A DNA stretch of 64,000 bases from Bradyrhizobium nivariense (GCF_029846715.1 NZ_JARVWW010000037.1:1-64000); one strand, 5' to 3'; counted from the stretch's first letter, positions 33,910 through 42,627 are shown. Numbers and translations are program-made. The notes: generated by a model from the letters alone, not told the origin.

Positions 33910-34527
33910 ATGCGGCTATTTTTTAATCAGACGTCGCCATACGCCCGCAAGGTAAGGGTTGCCATTCACGAGCTCGGATTAAGCGACGCGATTCAGTTTG
34001 TCGAGGTCGCCCCCTGGCTCGAGCCGCGTGACTTCACCGACATCAACCCGCTCTCCAAAGTGCCGGCACTCGTTCTCGCCAACGGGACGCTTGTGACCGA
34101 GAGCGACACGATCGGACAGGCCCTGCACGGCCTGACCGTCGACTCGCAACTCATCCCGAAGGAGGAGCCTGCGCGACACCTCTGCCTTGGACGCGCCGCT
34201 CTTTGTCAGGGCCTGAAAGACGCAACCTTCATCTGCGCAATCGAAGGGCGCAGGCCATTGGAGTTGCGCTGGGCGGATTGGGTTGCGCGTCAGGAGCGAG
34301 CGATTACGCGGACGCTGTCATCGATTGAAGCCCGCTTCGACCTCGATGACCGGCGCTTCGACCTCGGCGACATCGGGCTCGCCTGTGCACTTGACTATAT
34401 TGATTTTCGCGCGGGGCATCTGTCATGGCGTTCCGAAAGACCAAGGCTTGCCGAAAGACCAAGGCTTGCCGACTGGTTTGAACGCGCGCGCGTTCGGTCA
34501 TCCATGATCGCGACACGGCCATGCTGA
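33910..34527 (+). CDS. glutathione S-transferase-like protein
   Basis: 205 aa. The thioredoxin-fold N-domain (MRLFFNQTSPYARKVRVAIHELG; SPYARKV is the GSH-site serine region), cis-Pro in SKVPALVLANG and the ESDTIGQALHG glutathione gamma-Glu contact are clear. The helical C-domain follows. It is the first gene of an operon with a fumarase-superfamily lyase and a Bug-type receptor, so it may be an isomerase or dehalogenase working on the same aromatic acid. It contains an in-frame 18-bp duplication near its end. Confidence 0.85.
   Translation: MRLFFNQTSPYARKVRVAIHELGLSDAIQFVEVAPWLEPRDFTDINPLSKVPALVLANGTLVTESDTIGQALHGLTVDSQLIPKEEPARHLCLGRAALCQGLKDATFICAIEGRRPLELRWADWVARQERAITRTLSSIEARFDLDDRRFDLGDIGLACALDYIDFRAGHLSWRSERPRLAERPRLADWFERARVRSSMIATRPC
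34433..34468 (+). repeat. exact 18-bp in-frame duplication inside the GST gene
   Basis: CCGAAAGACCAAGGCTTG occurs twice back to back (34433-34450, 34451-34468), giving ERPRLAERPRLAD in the protein. It lies in the last helix region, so a recent slippage event that preserved the frame is likely. Confidence 0.9.
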
Positions 34528-35936
34528 GTTTCGAGCCGGGAACGGTCTTCAGCAGCCGTCACCTCGCCGATATTTTCAGCACCGCGCCGATGCGCGCTAT
34601 TTTCGGTGAGCGCGCTTCACTGGAGTCGATGCTCCTGGTCGAGGTCGCGCTGGCCAAGGTTCAAGGGCAGCTCGGTGTGATTCCTGCCGAGGCTGCTGCT
34701 GTGATCTCCTCCGCTGCACGTACTGAACTACTCGATCTTGACGAATTGGCCGCGGGCACTTTGCGCGCTGGTTTGCCGGTCGTGAATCTGGTCGAGCAGT
34801 TGATCCGACTCACCGGCAAACCCCATGGCGAATTCGTCCATTGGGGTGCCACGAGTCAGGACATCATGGACACCGCGCTCGTGATGCAGATACGCGACGC
34901 GCTCGAGCTCATCCACCGCGATCTGGAGCACCTGATATCGGCGATTGCGGATCTGGCGCGTACCCATCGCGATACGCCCATGGTCGGCAGGACCAAACTT
35001 CAACACGCGATCCCGATCACCTTCGGCTTCAAGGTTTCCGTCTGGCTGTCGGGCCTGCTACGGCACAGGCAACGTCTCGCCGAACTCAAACCAAGGGTCC
35101 TGCAGGTTCAGTTCGGCGGTGCGGTCGGCACTTTCGCATCGCTCGGCGACGATGGCGACCGCGTCCGCGCTGCGCTGGCCGGCGAGCTCGGACTCGGCGA
35201 GCCGCTGGTGGCATGGCATGCCGCGCGCGACGGCTTGGCCGAGACGGTTTGCCTGCTCGGGCTGATCTCCGCGACCCTGAGCAAGATCGCAACCGATGTC
35301 GTGTTGATGGCGCAGACCGAGGTCGGCGAAGTGCTGGAGCCAGGCGGCCAGGGCCATGGCGCCTCCAGCACCATGCCGCACAAGCGAAACCCGATCATCT
35401 GCGAGCAGATTCTCAGCACCGGACCGTCACTGCGCCGGCTCGCAAGCGCCATGCTCGACGCTTCGGTCCACGACCACGAACGGGCGACGGGACCGTGGCA
35501 AGCCGAATGGTTGCTGCTGCCGGAAGCGTTCGTGCTGGTCTCCCGGGCCATGGATAACGCGGTTCGACTCTGCACCGGACTGGTCGTCAGACCCGATGCG
35601 ATGCAGGCCAATCTCGGGCGGACACAGGGGCTCATCGCCGCCGAGGCCGTCATGATGGCCCTGGCTCCGCGCGTCGGGCGCCATCATGCGCACGAAATGG
35701 TGAGTGCGGCATGCACGCACGCCATCGCTTCGGGCCTGACATTAGCCCAGAGCCTTTCGCGCGATCCGGCCGTGACGGCCCACATCGCCCCGCATGAGAT
35801 CGAGGCGGCCGCGGACCCGGCGCGATACATCGGCCTGTCCGGCCGTGAGGTCGATCGTGTCCTCGCGGCCTGTGCTGATCGACCAGCCAGCGCGGTGCGA
35901 GAGACGACACCATTGACACGGGGTGAGACCGCATGA
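34521..35936 (+). CDS. fumarase/aspartase-superfamily lyase, 3-carboxy-cis,cis-muconate cycloisomerase (PcaB)-like
   Basis: 471 aa. The superfamily signature GASSTMPHKRNP (about residues 281-292) and the two other conserved regions (HWGATSQDIMDT near 112 and TKLQHAIPITFG near 156) are all present. The pattern is that of bacterial PcaB/adenylosuccinate-lyase-like cycloisomerases. The ATG overlaps the end of the GST gene by 7 bases, and the stop overlaps the next gene. With no other pca genes here, a beta-ketoadipate role is not assured. Confidence 0.85.
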   Translation: MLSFEPGTVFSSRHLADIFSTAPMRAIFGERASLESMLLVEVALAKVQGQLGVIPAEAAAVISSAARTELLDLDELAAGTLRAGLPVVNLVEQLIRLTGKPHGEFVHWGATSQDIMDTALVMQIRDALELIHRDLEHLISAIADLARTHRDTPMVGRTKLQHAIPITFGFKVSVWLSGLLRHRQRLAELKPRVLQVQFGGAVGTFASLGDDGDRVRAALAGELGLGEPLVAWHAARDGLAETVCLLGLISATLSKIATDVVLMAQTEVGEVLEPGGQGHGASSTMPHKRNPIICEQILSTGPSLRRLASAMLDASVHDHERATGPWQAEWLLLPEAFVLVSRAMDNAVRLCTGLVVRPDAMQANLGRTQGLIAAEAVMMALAPRVGRHHAHEMVSAACTHAIASGLTLAQSLSRDPAVTAHIAPHEIEAAADPARYIGLSGREVDRVLAACADRPASAVRETTPLTRGETA

Positions 35937-36922
35937 TTCTGAAATGCACGCGCACGGTGCTCGTCGCAGCTGCGGCGCTGACAATGTTGAATGCGGCACA
36001 GGCCGAGTCGCCGTTCCCGTCACGGCCGATCATGTTGATCGTCCCGTTCGCGGCTGGCGGCCCCAATGACGTGATGAGCCGGATCGTGTCCGAACACATG
36101 TCGCGAACACTCGGGCAGCCGATCATTGTCGAGAACGTCGCCGGGGCCGGCGGCACGACCGGCTCAACGCGCGTCGCGAAAAGCGCTCCCGACGGTTATA
36201 CGCTGGTCAGCGGTCACGTCGGCACACATGCGGCATCGGTCGCGCTGTATCCGAATCTTCGTTACGATCCGCTGGTTGATTTCACGCCGATTGGCCTGGT
36301 CGCGGAAACGCCGATCCTCGTCGTCGCCCGCCGCGACCTCGCCGCAGACAGCATGGCGTCGTTCATCGCGATCGCCAAGGCGCGCGGCCCGGACCTCACC
36401 CTGGGCCATGCGGGTGTCGGTTCGATCAGCCACATCAGCTGTCTGCTGTTCACCAATTTGGTCGGGTTCAAGCCGGTTGAAGTGCCCTATCGCGGATCGG
36501 CGCTGGCGATGACCGACCTGATCGCAGGCCGCAGCGACTTCAGCTGTGGACTGTTGGGAGACGTTCTTCCCTTCCTGGGTGACAACAATTTGCGTTTTCT
36601 GACCGTTTCGGCCCCCGCACGCGTTCCGCAATTGCCGGACACGCCGACGGCCAGGGAAGCAGGGCTTCCGCAGTTTGTCGCATCGAGCTGGTTCGCGTTC
36701 TACCTGCCCAAAGGCGTGCCGGAAGCCATTCGCGACCGGTTCTCCGATGCGCTTCGCGCAGCGCTCGACGACGACAGCGTGCGGAAACGGCTTGAACTGG
36801 TAGGCTTGATCCTGCCGCCGCCGGATCAGCGAGGCCCCGAACCGCTCAAGCGGCGGATGGCCGAAGAGATCGCGCGCTGGCAGGACATTGTCAAAACCGC
36901 GCAGATTCGACTCGATCAATAA
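35933..36922 (+). CDS. Bug/TctC-family periplasmic solute-binding protein
   Basis: 329 aa with a signal peptide (residues 1-24, ending AAQA-ES) and the Bug fold: FPSRPIMLIVPFAAGGPNDVMSR start, the AGGTTGSTRVAKSAPDGYT ligand loop and YRGSALAMTDLIAGRSDF. These proteins feed tripartite tricarboxylate transporters or act as sensors for aromatic or dicarboxylic acids. No TctA/TctB genes are nearby, so it is an orphan receptor. It overlaps the lyase by 4 bases (ATGA), so co-expression with the lyase and GST is certain in practice. Confidence 0.92.
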   Translation: MILKCTRTVLVAAAALTMLNAAQAESPFPSRPIMLIVPFAAGGPNDVMSRIVSEHMSRTLGQPIIVENVAGAGGTTGSTRVAKSAPDGYTLVSGHVGTHAASVALYPNLRYDPLVDFTPIGLVAETPILVVARRDLAADSMASFIAIAKARGPDLTLGHAGVGSISHISCLLFTNLVGFKPVEVPYRGSALAMTDLIAGRSDFSCGLLGDVLPFLGDNNLRFLTVSAPARVPQLPDTPTAREAGLPQFVASSWFAFYLPKGVPEAIRDRFSDALRAALDDDSVRKRLELVGLILPPPDQRGPEPLKRRMAEEIARWQDIVKTAQIRLDQ

Positions 36923-37085
36923 ACGCAACCGATCCTGGTGTTTGTCAGGTCGCCCGCTCTAGCGCCAATCATCCCTCAAAAAATTCGAGGCGCCCTGTCG
37001 GATCGGCAGTATCTCGGTCGTCCTCGGGACATGAATGGGCAGTAGACGCCAATGTCGAGCCCATCAATTCACAGGGATGACCACC

Positions 37086-37529
37086 ATGCCCAGCACTGTC
37101 CGCCTGCACCGCGTTCTCTCGACCAGCCCGGAGAAAGTCTATCGCGCCTTCCTGGAGGCGGATGCGCTGGCGAAATGGCTTCCGCCGAACGGCTTCACCT
37201 GCACCGTCCATCATTTCGAGCCGAAGGTCGGGGGCACGTTCAAGATGTCGTTCCGTAACTTCACGACCGGCAACAGCCACGCCTTCGGCGGCGAATATCT
37301 CGAGCTCGTCCCCGGCGAACGTCTCCGCTACACCGACAGGTTCGACGATCCCAATCTGCCGGGCGAGATCCAGGTGACCGTGATCCTGAAGAAGGTCCTG
37401 GTCGGCACCGAGGTAGACATCACGCAGGCGGGCATCCCCGACGTCATCCCGCCGGAGGCCTGTTATCTCGGCTGGCAGGAATCGCTGCGGAATCTGGCAC
37501 GTCTCGTCGAGCCCGAGATCAATCAATAG
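37086..37529 (+). CDS. SRPBCC / AHSA1-domain protein
   Basis: 147 aa START-like fold: TVRLHRVLSTSPEKVYRAFL start, WLPPNGFTCTVHHFEPKVGG, and the C-terminal helix CYLGWQESLRNLARLVEPE, as in AHSA1-type SRPBCC proteins that bind hydrophobic ligands. Start at 37086 gives good spacing to AGGG; the ATG at 37077 is the alternative. Monocistronic, convergent with the Hsp70-like gene across an intergenic repeat. Ligand unknown. Confidence 0.87.
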   Translation: MPSTVRLHRVLSTSPEKVYRAFLEADALAKWLPPNGFTCTVHHFEPKVGGTFKMSFRNFTTGNSHAFGGEYLELVPGERLRYTDRFDDPNLPGEIQVTVILKKVLVGTEVDITQAGIPDVIPPEACYLGWQESLRNLARLVEPEINQ

Positions 37530-37550
37530 CGTCTGAAGCGGAGCGAGCGC

Positions 37551-37684
37551 CTCGTCCTTCGAGACGACCGCTCCGCGGTCTCCTCAGGATGAGGCTAGCG
37601 GCAACGGCGCTCGTCGAGACTGCGGCCACATACTCCGACCTCATCCTGAGGGCCCGCCAAAGGCGGGCGTCTCGAAGGATGAGC
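37551..37684. repeat. inverted intergenic repeat
   Basis: TCGTCCTTCGAGACG... with CTCAGGATGAGG on the left pairs with CCTCATCCTGAGG...CGTCTCGAAGGATGAG on the right, forming a long imperfect cruciform between two convergent genes. It is a further repeat family, not similar to the GAGCATGATC elements. Confidence 0.8.
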
Positions 37685-37755
37685 CGCCGAAACGGTCGCA
37701 AGTGCGATCGCCAGCTCACGAATGGGGCCAGCGATCGAGTGTCATCTCAGCGAGC

Positions 37756-39087
37756 CTACGCGCTCGCCCCCGACTCGAGCCCGCCGCTTGCGGTCCAGCG
37801 GTCCGGGTCGGGACTGTGCCCGATCAAAGCAAGGCCGTAGGCGATCGATTCGAACTGGTCGCCCGACATCAGACGTTCGTTGCCGAATCGCTCGGCGAAC
37901 AGTTTTCGGACGGCGGGCACGAAGGACGTGCCGCCGGTCAAGAACACCTTCTCCACATCGCGCGCGGTGATGCCGGCTTCGCCAAGCACCTTGTCGACGG
38001 TGGCCCCGAGCCTGGCGATATCGTCGGCAATCCAGGCTTCGAAATTCTTCCGCGTGATGGTCGAGCCAATGTCGACCCCGCCGCCCCTGAAGCGGAACTC
38101 GACCTGATCCTGCGCGGACAGCGCGACCTTGGCGTCGGACACCGCGCGGTACAGCGAAAAGCCGAGGTCGAGATCGACGATGGTGATGAAATCCTCGAGC
38201 AGAGCCGGCTTCAGCGCGGAGCGCGACAACTCCCGGAGCTCGCGCAGGTCACCGTTGCTCTTCATCATCGCGAGCTGATGCCAGCGCGCGAGGTTGGTGT
38301 AGTGGCCGGAGGGGATCGGCAGCACCTTGTCGAACGAGCGGAAGCTGGAGCCTTTGCCCAGCCGCGGCGAGACGACGTGATCGACGATGCGGTAATCGAA
38401 CGTGTCGCCCGCGATCCCGATGCCGGCATGACCGAGCGGCTCGGCGCGCAAGCTGCCGCCTTTGCGAGAGAAACGCATCACGGAGAAGTCGCTGGTGCCG
38501 CCACCAAAATCCGCAACCAGCACGGTGGCGTCGCGCTCCAGCCGGCGGGCGAAGGAGAACGCGGCTCCGACGGGCTCGTAGACATAGCGCGCGTGGCCGG
38601 CGCCAAGGCGCTCGAACGCGGCCCGGTAGCGCTGCATCGCCAGCGCCTCGTCGGGATTGCCGCCGGCGAAGCGCACCGGGCGGCCGACCGTGATGGTCGA
38701 TGTCTCGAAGCCGAGTTTATCGCCGCCATGACGCGCCAGCGTCCGCAGGAACGCCGCCAAAATATCCTCGAACTTGTAGCGCTGCCGGAACACCTGGGTG
38801 GTGTTGAAGCTGCTGCTTGCGGCGAAGGTCTTGAACGACTGTAGGAAGCGGTAGACATGGCGTCCTTCGAGGAACTGCTCGATCGCCCACGGGCCGCCTT
38901 CGGCCTGGGCTCCGGCTCCCGGCCGGTCCTCCCAGAAGCACAGCGCCGACACGAAGACGCTGTGGCGCTGTCCGCCATGGTCGAACCGGATGGCCTCGAC
39001 CCGGCGGTCGTCCGCCGCAAGGGCTACGACCGTGTTGCTGGTCCCAAAATCGATGCCGATCGAGACGGCGGGCGAGGCGCTCGACAT
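37756..39087 (-). CDS. Hsp70-like chaperone (YegD type)
   Basis: 443 aa: only the actin-like ATPase domain, without the substrate-binding half of DnaK, as in E. coli YegD. Phosphate 1 (SIGIDFGTSNTVVAL), the linker-proximal VYEPVGAAFSFARR, phosphate 2 (VLVADFGGGTSDFSV) and the adenosine motif (EKVFLTGGTSFVPAVRKLF) are intact. Start at 39087 (MSSASPAVSIGID); the upstream frame is not Hsp70-like. It is divergent from the 45-aa peptide gene at 39350. Confidence 0.92.
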   Translation of the reverse strand: MSSASPAVSIGIDFGTSNTVVALAADDRRVEAIRFDHGGQRHSVFVSALCFWEDRPGAGAQAEGGPWAIEQFLEGRHVYRFLQSFKTFAASSSFNTTQVFRQRYKFEDILAAFLRTLARHGGDKLGFETSTITVGRPVRFAGGNPDEALAMQRYRAAFERLGAGHARYVYEPVGAAFSFARRLERDATVLVADFGGGTSDFSVMRFSRKGGSLRAEPLGHAGIGIAGDTFDYRIVDHVVSPRLGKGSSFRSFDKVLPIPSGHYTNLARWHQLAMMKSNGDLRELRELSRSALKPALLEDFITIVDLDLGFSLYRAVSDAKVALSAQDQVEFRFRGGGVDIGSTITRKNFEAWIADDIARLGATVDKVLGEAGITARDVEKVFLTGGTSFVPAVRKLFAERFGNERLMSGDQFESIAYGLALIGHSPDPDRWTASGGLESGASA

Positions 39088-39253
39088 GAACCACTCTGAC
39101 AGATGATTGGAAGGGGGCAGACCACTATCGGCTTTGCCTTGTCCTGCCAAGACCCCCGAGCCTTTGCTCGTTTCGGCAGCCCTGTCGGGACTTTACGCCC
39201 AAAATGGCCCCGTTAATCCCGCGTTATGCTGCAATGCGGGACAGTGCATGCTG

Positions 39254-39295
39254 CTATGCAATGGCATGCATAGACAGTGGCATCTGGTATACATA
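39254..39295. promoter_or_regulatory. predicted GntR operator, site C, with an adjacent dyad
   Basis: GTGGCAT-CTGGT-ATACATA (39277-39295) matches the TTGGCAT-N5-ATGCCAA dyad in the left arm and partly in the right. Just upstream is a perfect dyad CTATGCA-N6-TGCATAG (39254-39273) sharing the GCATAG ending. They lie 55-95 bases before the 45-aa peptide start and in the divergent promoter region of the Hsp70-like gene. Weakest of the six sites. Confidence 0.5.
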
Positions 39296-39349
39296 GATTG
39301 TTCTGGAAATGAGACAGCGATACTGACCGTCTCAAGAAAGGAATTTCCG

Positions 39350-39487
39350 ATGTCCAAGACCGCTGCCGTCGCTCTCGCCCCGTCTTCCTCGCTGTTCGCC
39401 CGCCTGATGGCCGCGATCGACCGCCTCCTGATGGCGAGCGCCGAGATCTCGAATCACAACGGCGACCTGCCGCGTTTCGGCCTGTAA
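39350..39487 (+). CDS. 45-aa peptide with predicted oxalate-regulon operator
   Basis: MSKTAAVALAPSSSLFARLM begins a small amphipathic helical protein ending NHNGDLPRFGL. A strong AAGAAAGGA ribosome site stands 7 bases upstream and an intrinsic terminator (39555-39579) follows, so it is a complete single-gene transcription unit. No membrane segment long enough to be sure; residues 14-30 (SLFARLMAAIDRLLMAS) could form an amphipathic helix. Operator site C lies upstream. Position directly before the antiporter genes suggests a role with oxalate transport or stress; function unknown. Confidence 0.7.
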   Translation: MSKTAAVALAPSSSLFARLMAAIDRLLMASAEISNHNGDLPRFGL

Positions 39488-39554
39488 GCCGGCGCGATCC
39501 CGCGCTGCCGCGCAGCGCGACGGTTTCAGGACCGTTTGCATACTACTTTTGATG

Positions 39555-39584
39555 AATGGCCCCGCAGGACGGGGCCATTTCTAC
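39555..39584 (+). terminator. rho-independent terminator after the 45-aa peptide gene
   Basis: AATGGCCCCG / CGGGGCCATT, a 10-bp stem with loop CAGGA, followed by TCT. It isolates the peptide gene from the antiporter gene downstream. Confidence 0.88.
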
Positions 39585-39657
39585 TTGTGCTGGCCCGAGT
39601 CACAGCCGCGGCCGGGCAAGTTGCTGCGGCATTTGCGCACGGTGACCGGACCAGCGC

Positions 39658-39683
39658 TTGATGCTTGGCATAATGCATACAAG
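39658..39683 (+). promoter_or_regulatory. -35 TTGATG plus predicted GntR operator, site D
   Basis: TTGATG (39658-39663) is followed after 1 base by TTGGCAT-AATGC-ATACAAG (39665-39683). The left arm is a perfect match. It lies about 50 bases before the first antiporter start, which has GGGAGGC as ribosome site. Confidence 0.68.
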
Positions 39684-39733
39684 AATGCCGTTCCAGCGCT
39701 CGCAGAAAAATGAGAGGCGCCACGGGAGGCTTT

Positions 39734-41020
39734 ATGACGGACATGGTGCAAGCAACCGCCCCTACAGCTGCGCGCGTCAGCGACACGTATCGCTGGGCGC
39801 AATTGGCGGTCGGTGTAGCGGCGATGGTGATGATCGCCAACTATCAATACGGCTGGACGTTCTTCGTCCCCGACATCCAGAAGAAGTTCGGCTGGGATCG
39901 TGCGTCGATCCAATGGGCCTTTACGCTGTTCGTGCTGTTCGAGACCTGGCTCGTGCCGATCGAAGGATGGTTCGTCGACAAATACGGTCCGCGCATCGTT
40001 GTGCTGATCGGCGGCGTGCTCTGCGCCGCCGGCTGGGCAATCAACGCGGAGGCCACAACGCTCAACGGCTACTATCTCGGCATGATCATCGCGGGCATCG
40101 GCGCCGGTGGCGTCTACGGCACCTGCGTCGGCAACGCGCTGAAATGGTTTCCGGACAAGCGCGGTCTTGCCGCGGGCATCACCGCCGCGGGCTTCGGTGC
40201 TGGCTCCGCGCTGACCGTCGCGCCGATCCAGGCCATGATCAAGGACAGTGGCTTCCAGACCACGTTCCTCTATTTCGGCCTGGGACAAGGCATCATCATC
40301 TGCATCCTCGCCTTCTTCCTGCTCGCGCCGAAAGCGGGCCAGGTGCCCGTCGTGGCGGCGAACGCCGCGCTGGTGCAGACCCGTCGTAACTACCAGCCAA
40401 CCGAGGTGCTGCGTCAGCCGATCTTCTGGCTGATGTACTTCATGTTCGTGATCGTCGGCGCCGGCGGCTTGATGGTGACGGCGAACCTGAAGCCGATCGC
40501 GGTCGACTGGAAAGTCGACAGCGTTCCGGTCACGCTGATCGGCATGACCATGACGGCGGTGACGTTCGCAGCCACCATCGATCGCGTGCTCAACGGCCTG
40601 ACCCGTCCGTTCTTCGGCTGGATCTCTGACATGATCGGCCGCGAGAACACGATGTTCATCGCCTTCGGCATGGAAGGCATTGGCATCTGGTTGCTCTATC
40701 TCTGGGGCCACGACCCGATCTGGTTCGTGCTGCTGTCGGGCTTCGTGTTCTTCGCCTGGGGCGAGATCTACTCGCTGTTCCCCTCGACCTGTACCGACAC
40801 GTTCGGCGCCAAGTTCGCGACCACCAATGCGGGCCTGCTTTACACCGCAAAGGGCACCGCAGCGCTGCTGGTTCCGGTCGCAAACCTGATGCAGCAGGGC
40901 TCGGGTCATTGGGACAACGTGTTCATGATCGCGGCCGGCGCCAACATCCTGGCTTCGCTGCTGGCGATCGCGGTGCTCAAGCCCTGGCGCAAGGTCGTGG
41001 TCGCCCAATCGACCGTCTGA
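39734..41020 (+). CDS. MFS oxalate:formate antiporter, OxlT-like (copy 1)
   Basis: 428 aa, twelve predicted membrane segments, major facilitator superfamily. The MFS loop 2-3 motif is WFVDKYGPRIVV and the GxxxG-rich helix is GLAAGITAAGFGAGSAL. A lysine in the middle of predicted TM11 (LLYTAKGTAALLVP, Lys373) would correspond to the oxalate-binding Lys355 of OxlT, and an arginine in the TM8 region (RVLNGLTRPFFGW) to its Arg272; both assignments are inference. It would exchange external oxalate for formate, generating proton-motive force. Own operator (site D) and terminator (41050). Confidence 0.9.
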   Translation: MTDMVQATAPTAARVSDTYRWAQLAVGVAAMVMIANYQYGWTFFVPDIQKKFGWDRASIQWAFTLFVLFETWLVPIEGWFVDKYGPRIVVLIGGVLCAAGWAINAEATTLNGYYLGMIIAGIGAGGVYGTCVGNALKWFPDKRGLAAGITAAGFGAGSALTVAPIQAMIKDSGFQTTFLYFGLGQGIIICILAFFLLAPKAGQVPVVAANAALVQTRRNYQPTEVLRQPIFWLMYFMFVIVGAGGLMVTANLKPIAVDWKVDSVPVTLIGMTMTAVTFAATIDRVLNGLTRPFFGWISDMIGRENTMFIAFGMEGIGIWLLYLWGHDPIWFVLLSGFVFFAWGEIYSLFPSTCTDTFGAKFATTNAGLLYTAKGTAALLVPVANLMQQGSGHWDNVFMIAAGANILASLLAIAVLKPWRKVVVAQSTV

Positions 41021-41049
41021 CGCCCATCACCCGCGCGATCTTGCGCATG

Positions 41050-41081
41050 ACGCCCGGCCTCACGGCCGGGCGTTTCGTTTT
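41050..41081 (+). terminator. rho-independent terminator after antiporter 1
   Basis: ACGCCCGGCC / GGCCGGGCGT (41050-41059 with 41064-41073), loop TCAC, followed by TTCGTTTT. Confidence 0.92.
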
Positions 41082-41154
41082 GTACGAAGCTTCCCAGATT
41101 CGCTTAAACCGAACGGAACCGGGCATTTTCTTGCGGCGCGGTCCGACATAGGGC

Positions 41155-41180
41155 TTGCATTCTGGAATATGGTATACCAA
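41155..41180 (+). promoter_or_regulatory. -35 TTGCAT plus predicted GntR operator, site E
   Basis: TTGCAT (41155-41160) followed after 1 base by CTGGAAT-ATGGT-ATACCAA (41162-41180). It lies about 97 bases before the second antiporter start. The core TGGTATACCA is itself a perfect 10-bp palindrome. Confidence 0.68.
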
Positions 41181-41277
41181 GGTGTCGGCCGCGCTTGCGA
41201 CGATAAGCCACAATATTTGCGACATCAGGTCATCTTGCAGCCGGTGTCGACCAGACAAGCGCCTTGGGAGGTTGTTG

Positions 41278-42600
41278 ATGATTTCCAGCACGGATGGCGC
41301 CGTGACCGCTGCGCCCCTTCGCACAGGTTTCCGTTGGCTCCAGCTCGTCATGGGCATCATCTGCATGGCGATGATCGCCAATCTGCAATATGGCTGGACG
41401 CTGTTCGTCGATCCGATCGATCACGCGCACCACTGGGGACGCGCCGCGATCCAGCTCGCTTTCACCATCTTCGTCGTCACCGAGACCTGGCTGGTGCCGA
41501 TCGAGGCCTGGTTCGTCGACAAATACGGTCCGCGCATCGTCGTCATGTTCGGCGGCGTCATGATCGCGCTGTCGTGGATTCTCAACTCCTACGCCGATAG
41601 CCTCACCTTGCTCTACGCGGCCGCGATCATCGGCGGCATGGGCGCAGGCGCGGTGTACGGCACCTGCGTCGGCAACGCGCTGAAATGGTTTCCCGATCGC
41701 CGCGGCCTCGCCGCCGGTGCGACCGCCGCGGGCTTCGGCGCAGGCGCCGCGCTCACCATCGTGCCGATCGCGACCATGATCGCAACGAGCGGCTATCAGC
41801 ACGCGTTCCTCACCTTCGGCATCGGCCAGGGCGTGATCGTGTTCGTGCTCGCCTTCTTCATCCAGCCGCCGCGGCTCTCGATCCCGCCGAAGAAGAAGCA
41901 GCTCAATTTGCCGCAGACCAAGATCGACTTCACCCCGCCGCAGGTGCTGCGCGCCCCTATTTTCTGGGTAATGTATCTCGTCTTCGTCATGGTCGCCTCC
42001 GGCGGCCTGATGACCGCAGCGCAGATCGCCCCGATCGCGCACGACTTCAAGATCGCCGACACGCCGGTGACGCTTGCCGGCTTCCAGATGGCGGCATTGA
42101 CGTTCGCGATCTCGCTCGACCGCATCTTCGACGGTTTCGGACGTCCCTTCTTCGGCTTCGTCTCCGACACGATCGGCCGCGAGCACACCATGTTCATCGC
42201 CTTCGGCACCGCCGCGGTGATGCTGTTGACGCTGTCGGCCTATGGCCACGTGCCTGTCGTCTTCGTGCTCGCGACCGCGGTCTATTTCGGCGTGTTCGGC
42301 GAGATCTACTCGCTGTTCCCCGCCACCTGCGGCGACACCTTCGGCTCGAAGTTCGCAACCACCAACAACGGCATGCTCTACACGGCGAAGGGGACGGCGT
42401 CCCTGCTCGTTCCGCTCGCCAGCGTGATCTCGGCAACGTACGGCTGGAAGGCCGTGTTCGTCGTCGCGGTGGCGCTGAACGCGACGGCGGCGCTGATGGC
42501 GCTGTTCGTGATCAAGCCGATGCGCCGCTCCTTCATCCTCGGCAAGGAAGCCGAGAGCGCCAACACCGCGACGGCTAACGCCAAGACCGAGACGGCATAA
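41278..42600 (+). CDS. MFS oxalate:formate antiporter, OxlT-like (copy 2)
   Basis: 440 aa, twelve predicted membrane segments. It shares long stretches with the first antiporter (TWLVPIE-WFVDKYGPRIVV, GTCVGNALKWFPD, ATTN-G-LYTAKGTA with Lys371), so the two are tandem paralogues. The central cytoplasmic loop is more basic here (PPKKKQLNLPQTKID). The start at 41278 has TTGGGAGG. The two copies have separate promoters, operators and terminators, suggesting different affinities or exchange partners rather than simple redundancy (inference). Confidence 0.9.
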   Translation: MISSTDGAVTAAPLRTGFRWLQLVMGIICMAMIANLQYGWTLFVDPIDHAHHWGRAAIQLAFTIFVVTETWLVPIEAWFVDKYGPRIVVMFGGVMIALSWILNSYADSLTLLYAAAIIGGMGAGAVYGTCVGNALKWFPDRRGLAAGATAAGFGAGAALTIVPIATMIATSGYQHAFLTFGIGQGVIVFVLAFFIQPPRLSIPPKKKQLNLPQTKIDFTPPQVLRAPIFWVMYLVFVMVASGGLMTAAQIAPIAHDFKIADTPVTLAGFQMAALTFAISLDRIFDGFGRPFFGFVSDTIGREHTMFIAFGTAAVMLLTLSAYGHVPVVFVLATAVYFGVFGEIYSLFPATCGDTFGSKFATTNNGMLYTAKGTASLLVPLASVISATYGWKAVFVVAVALNATAALMALFVIKPMRRSFILGKEAESANTATANAKTETA

Positions 42601-42627
42601 CGGCCACATACCTTGCACGGGTGAGAC

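Noticed and set aside
34521..35936. Calling the lyase pcaB outright
   Set aside because: The superfamily signature is shared by adenylosuccinate lyase and others, and no pcaCDGHIJ genes occur nearby.
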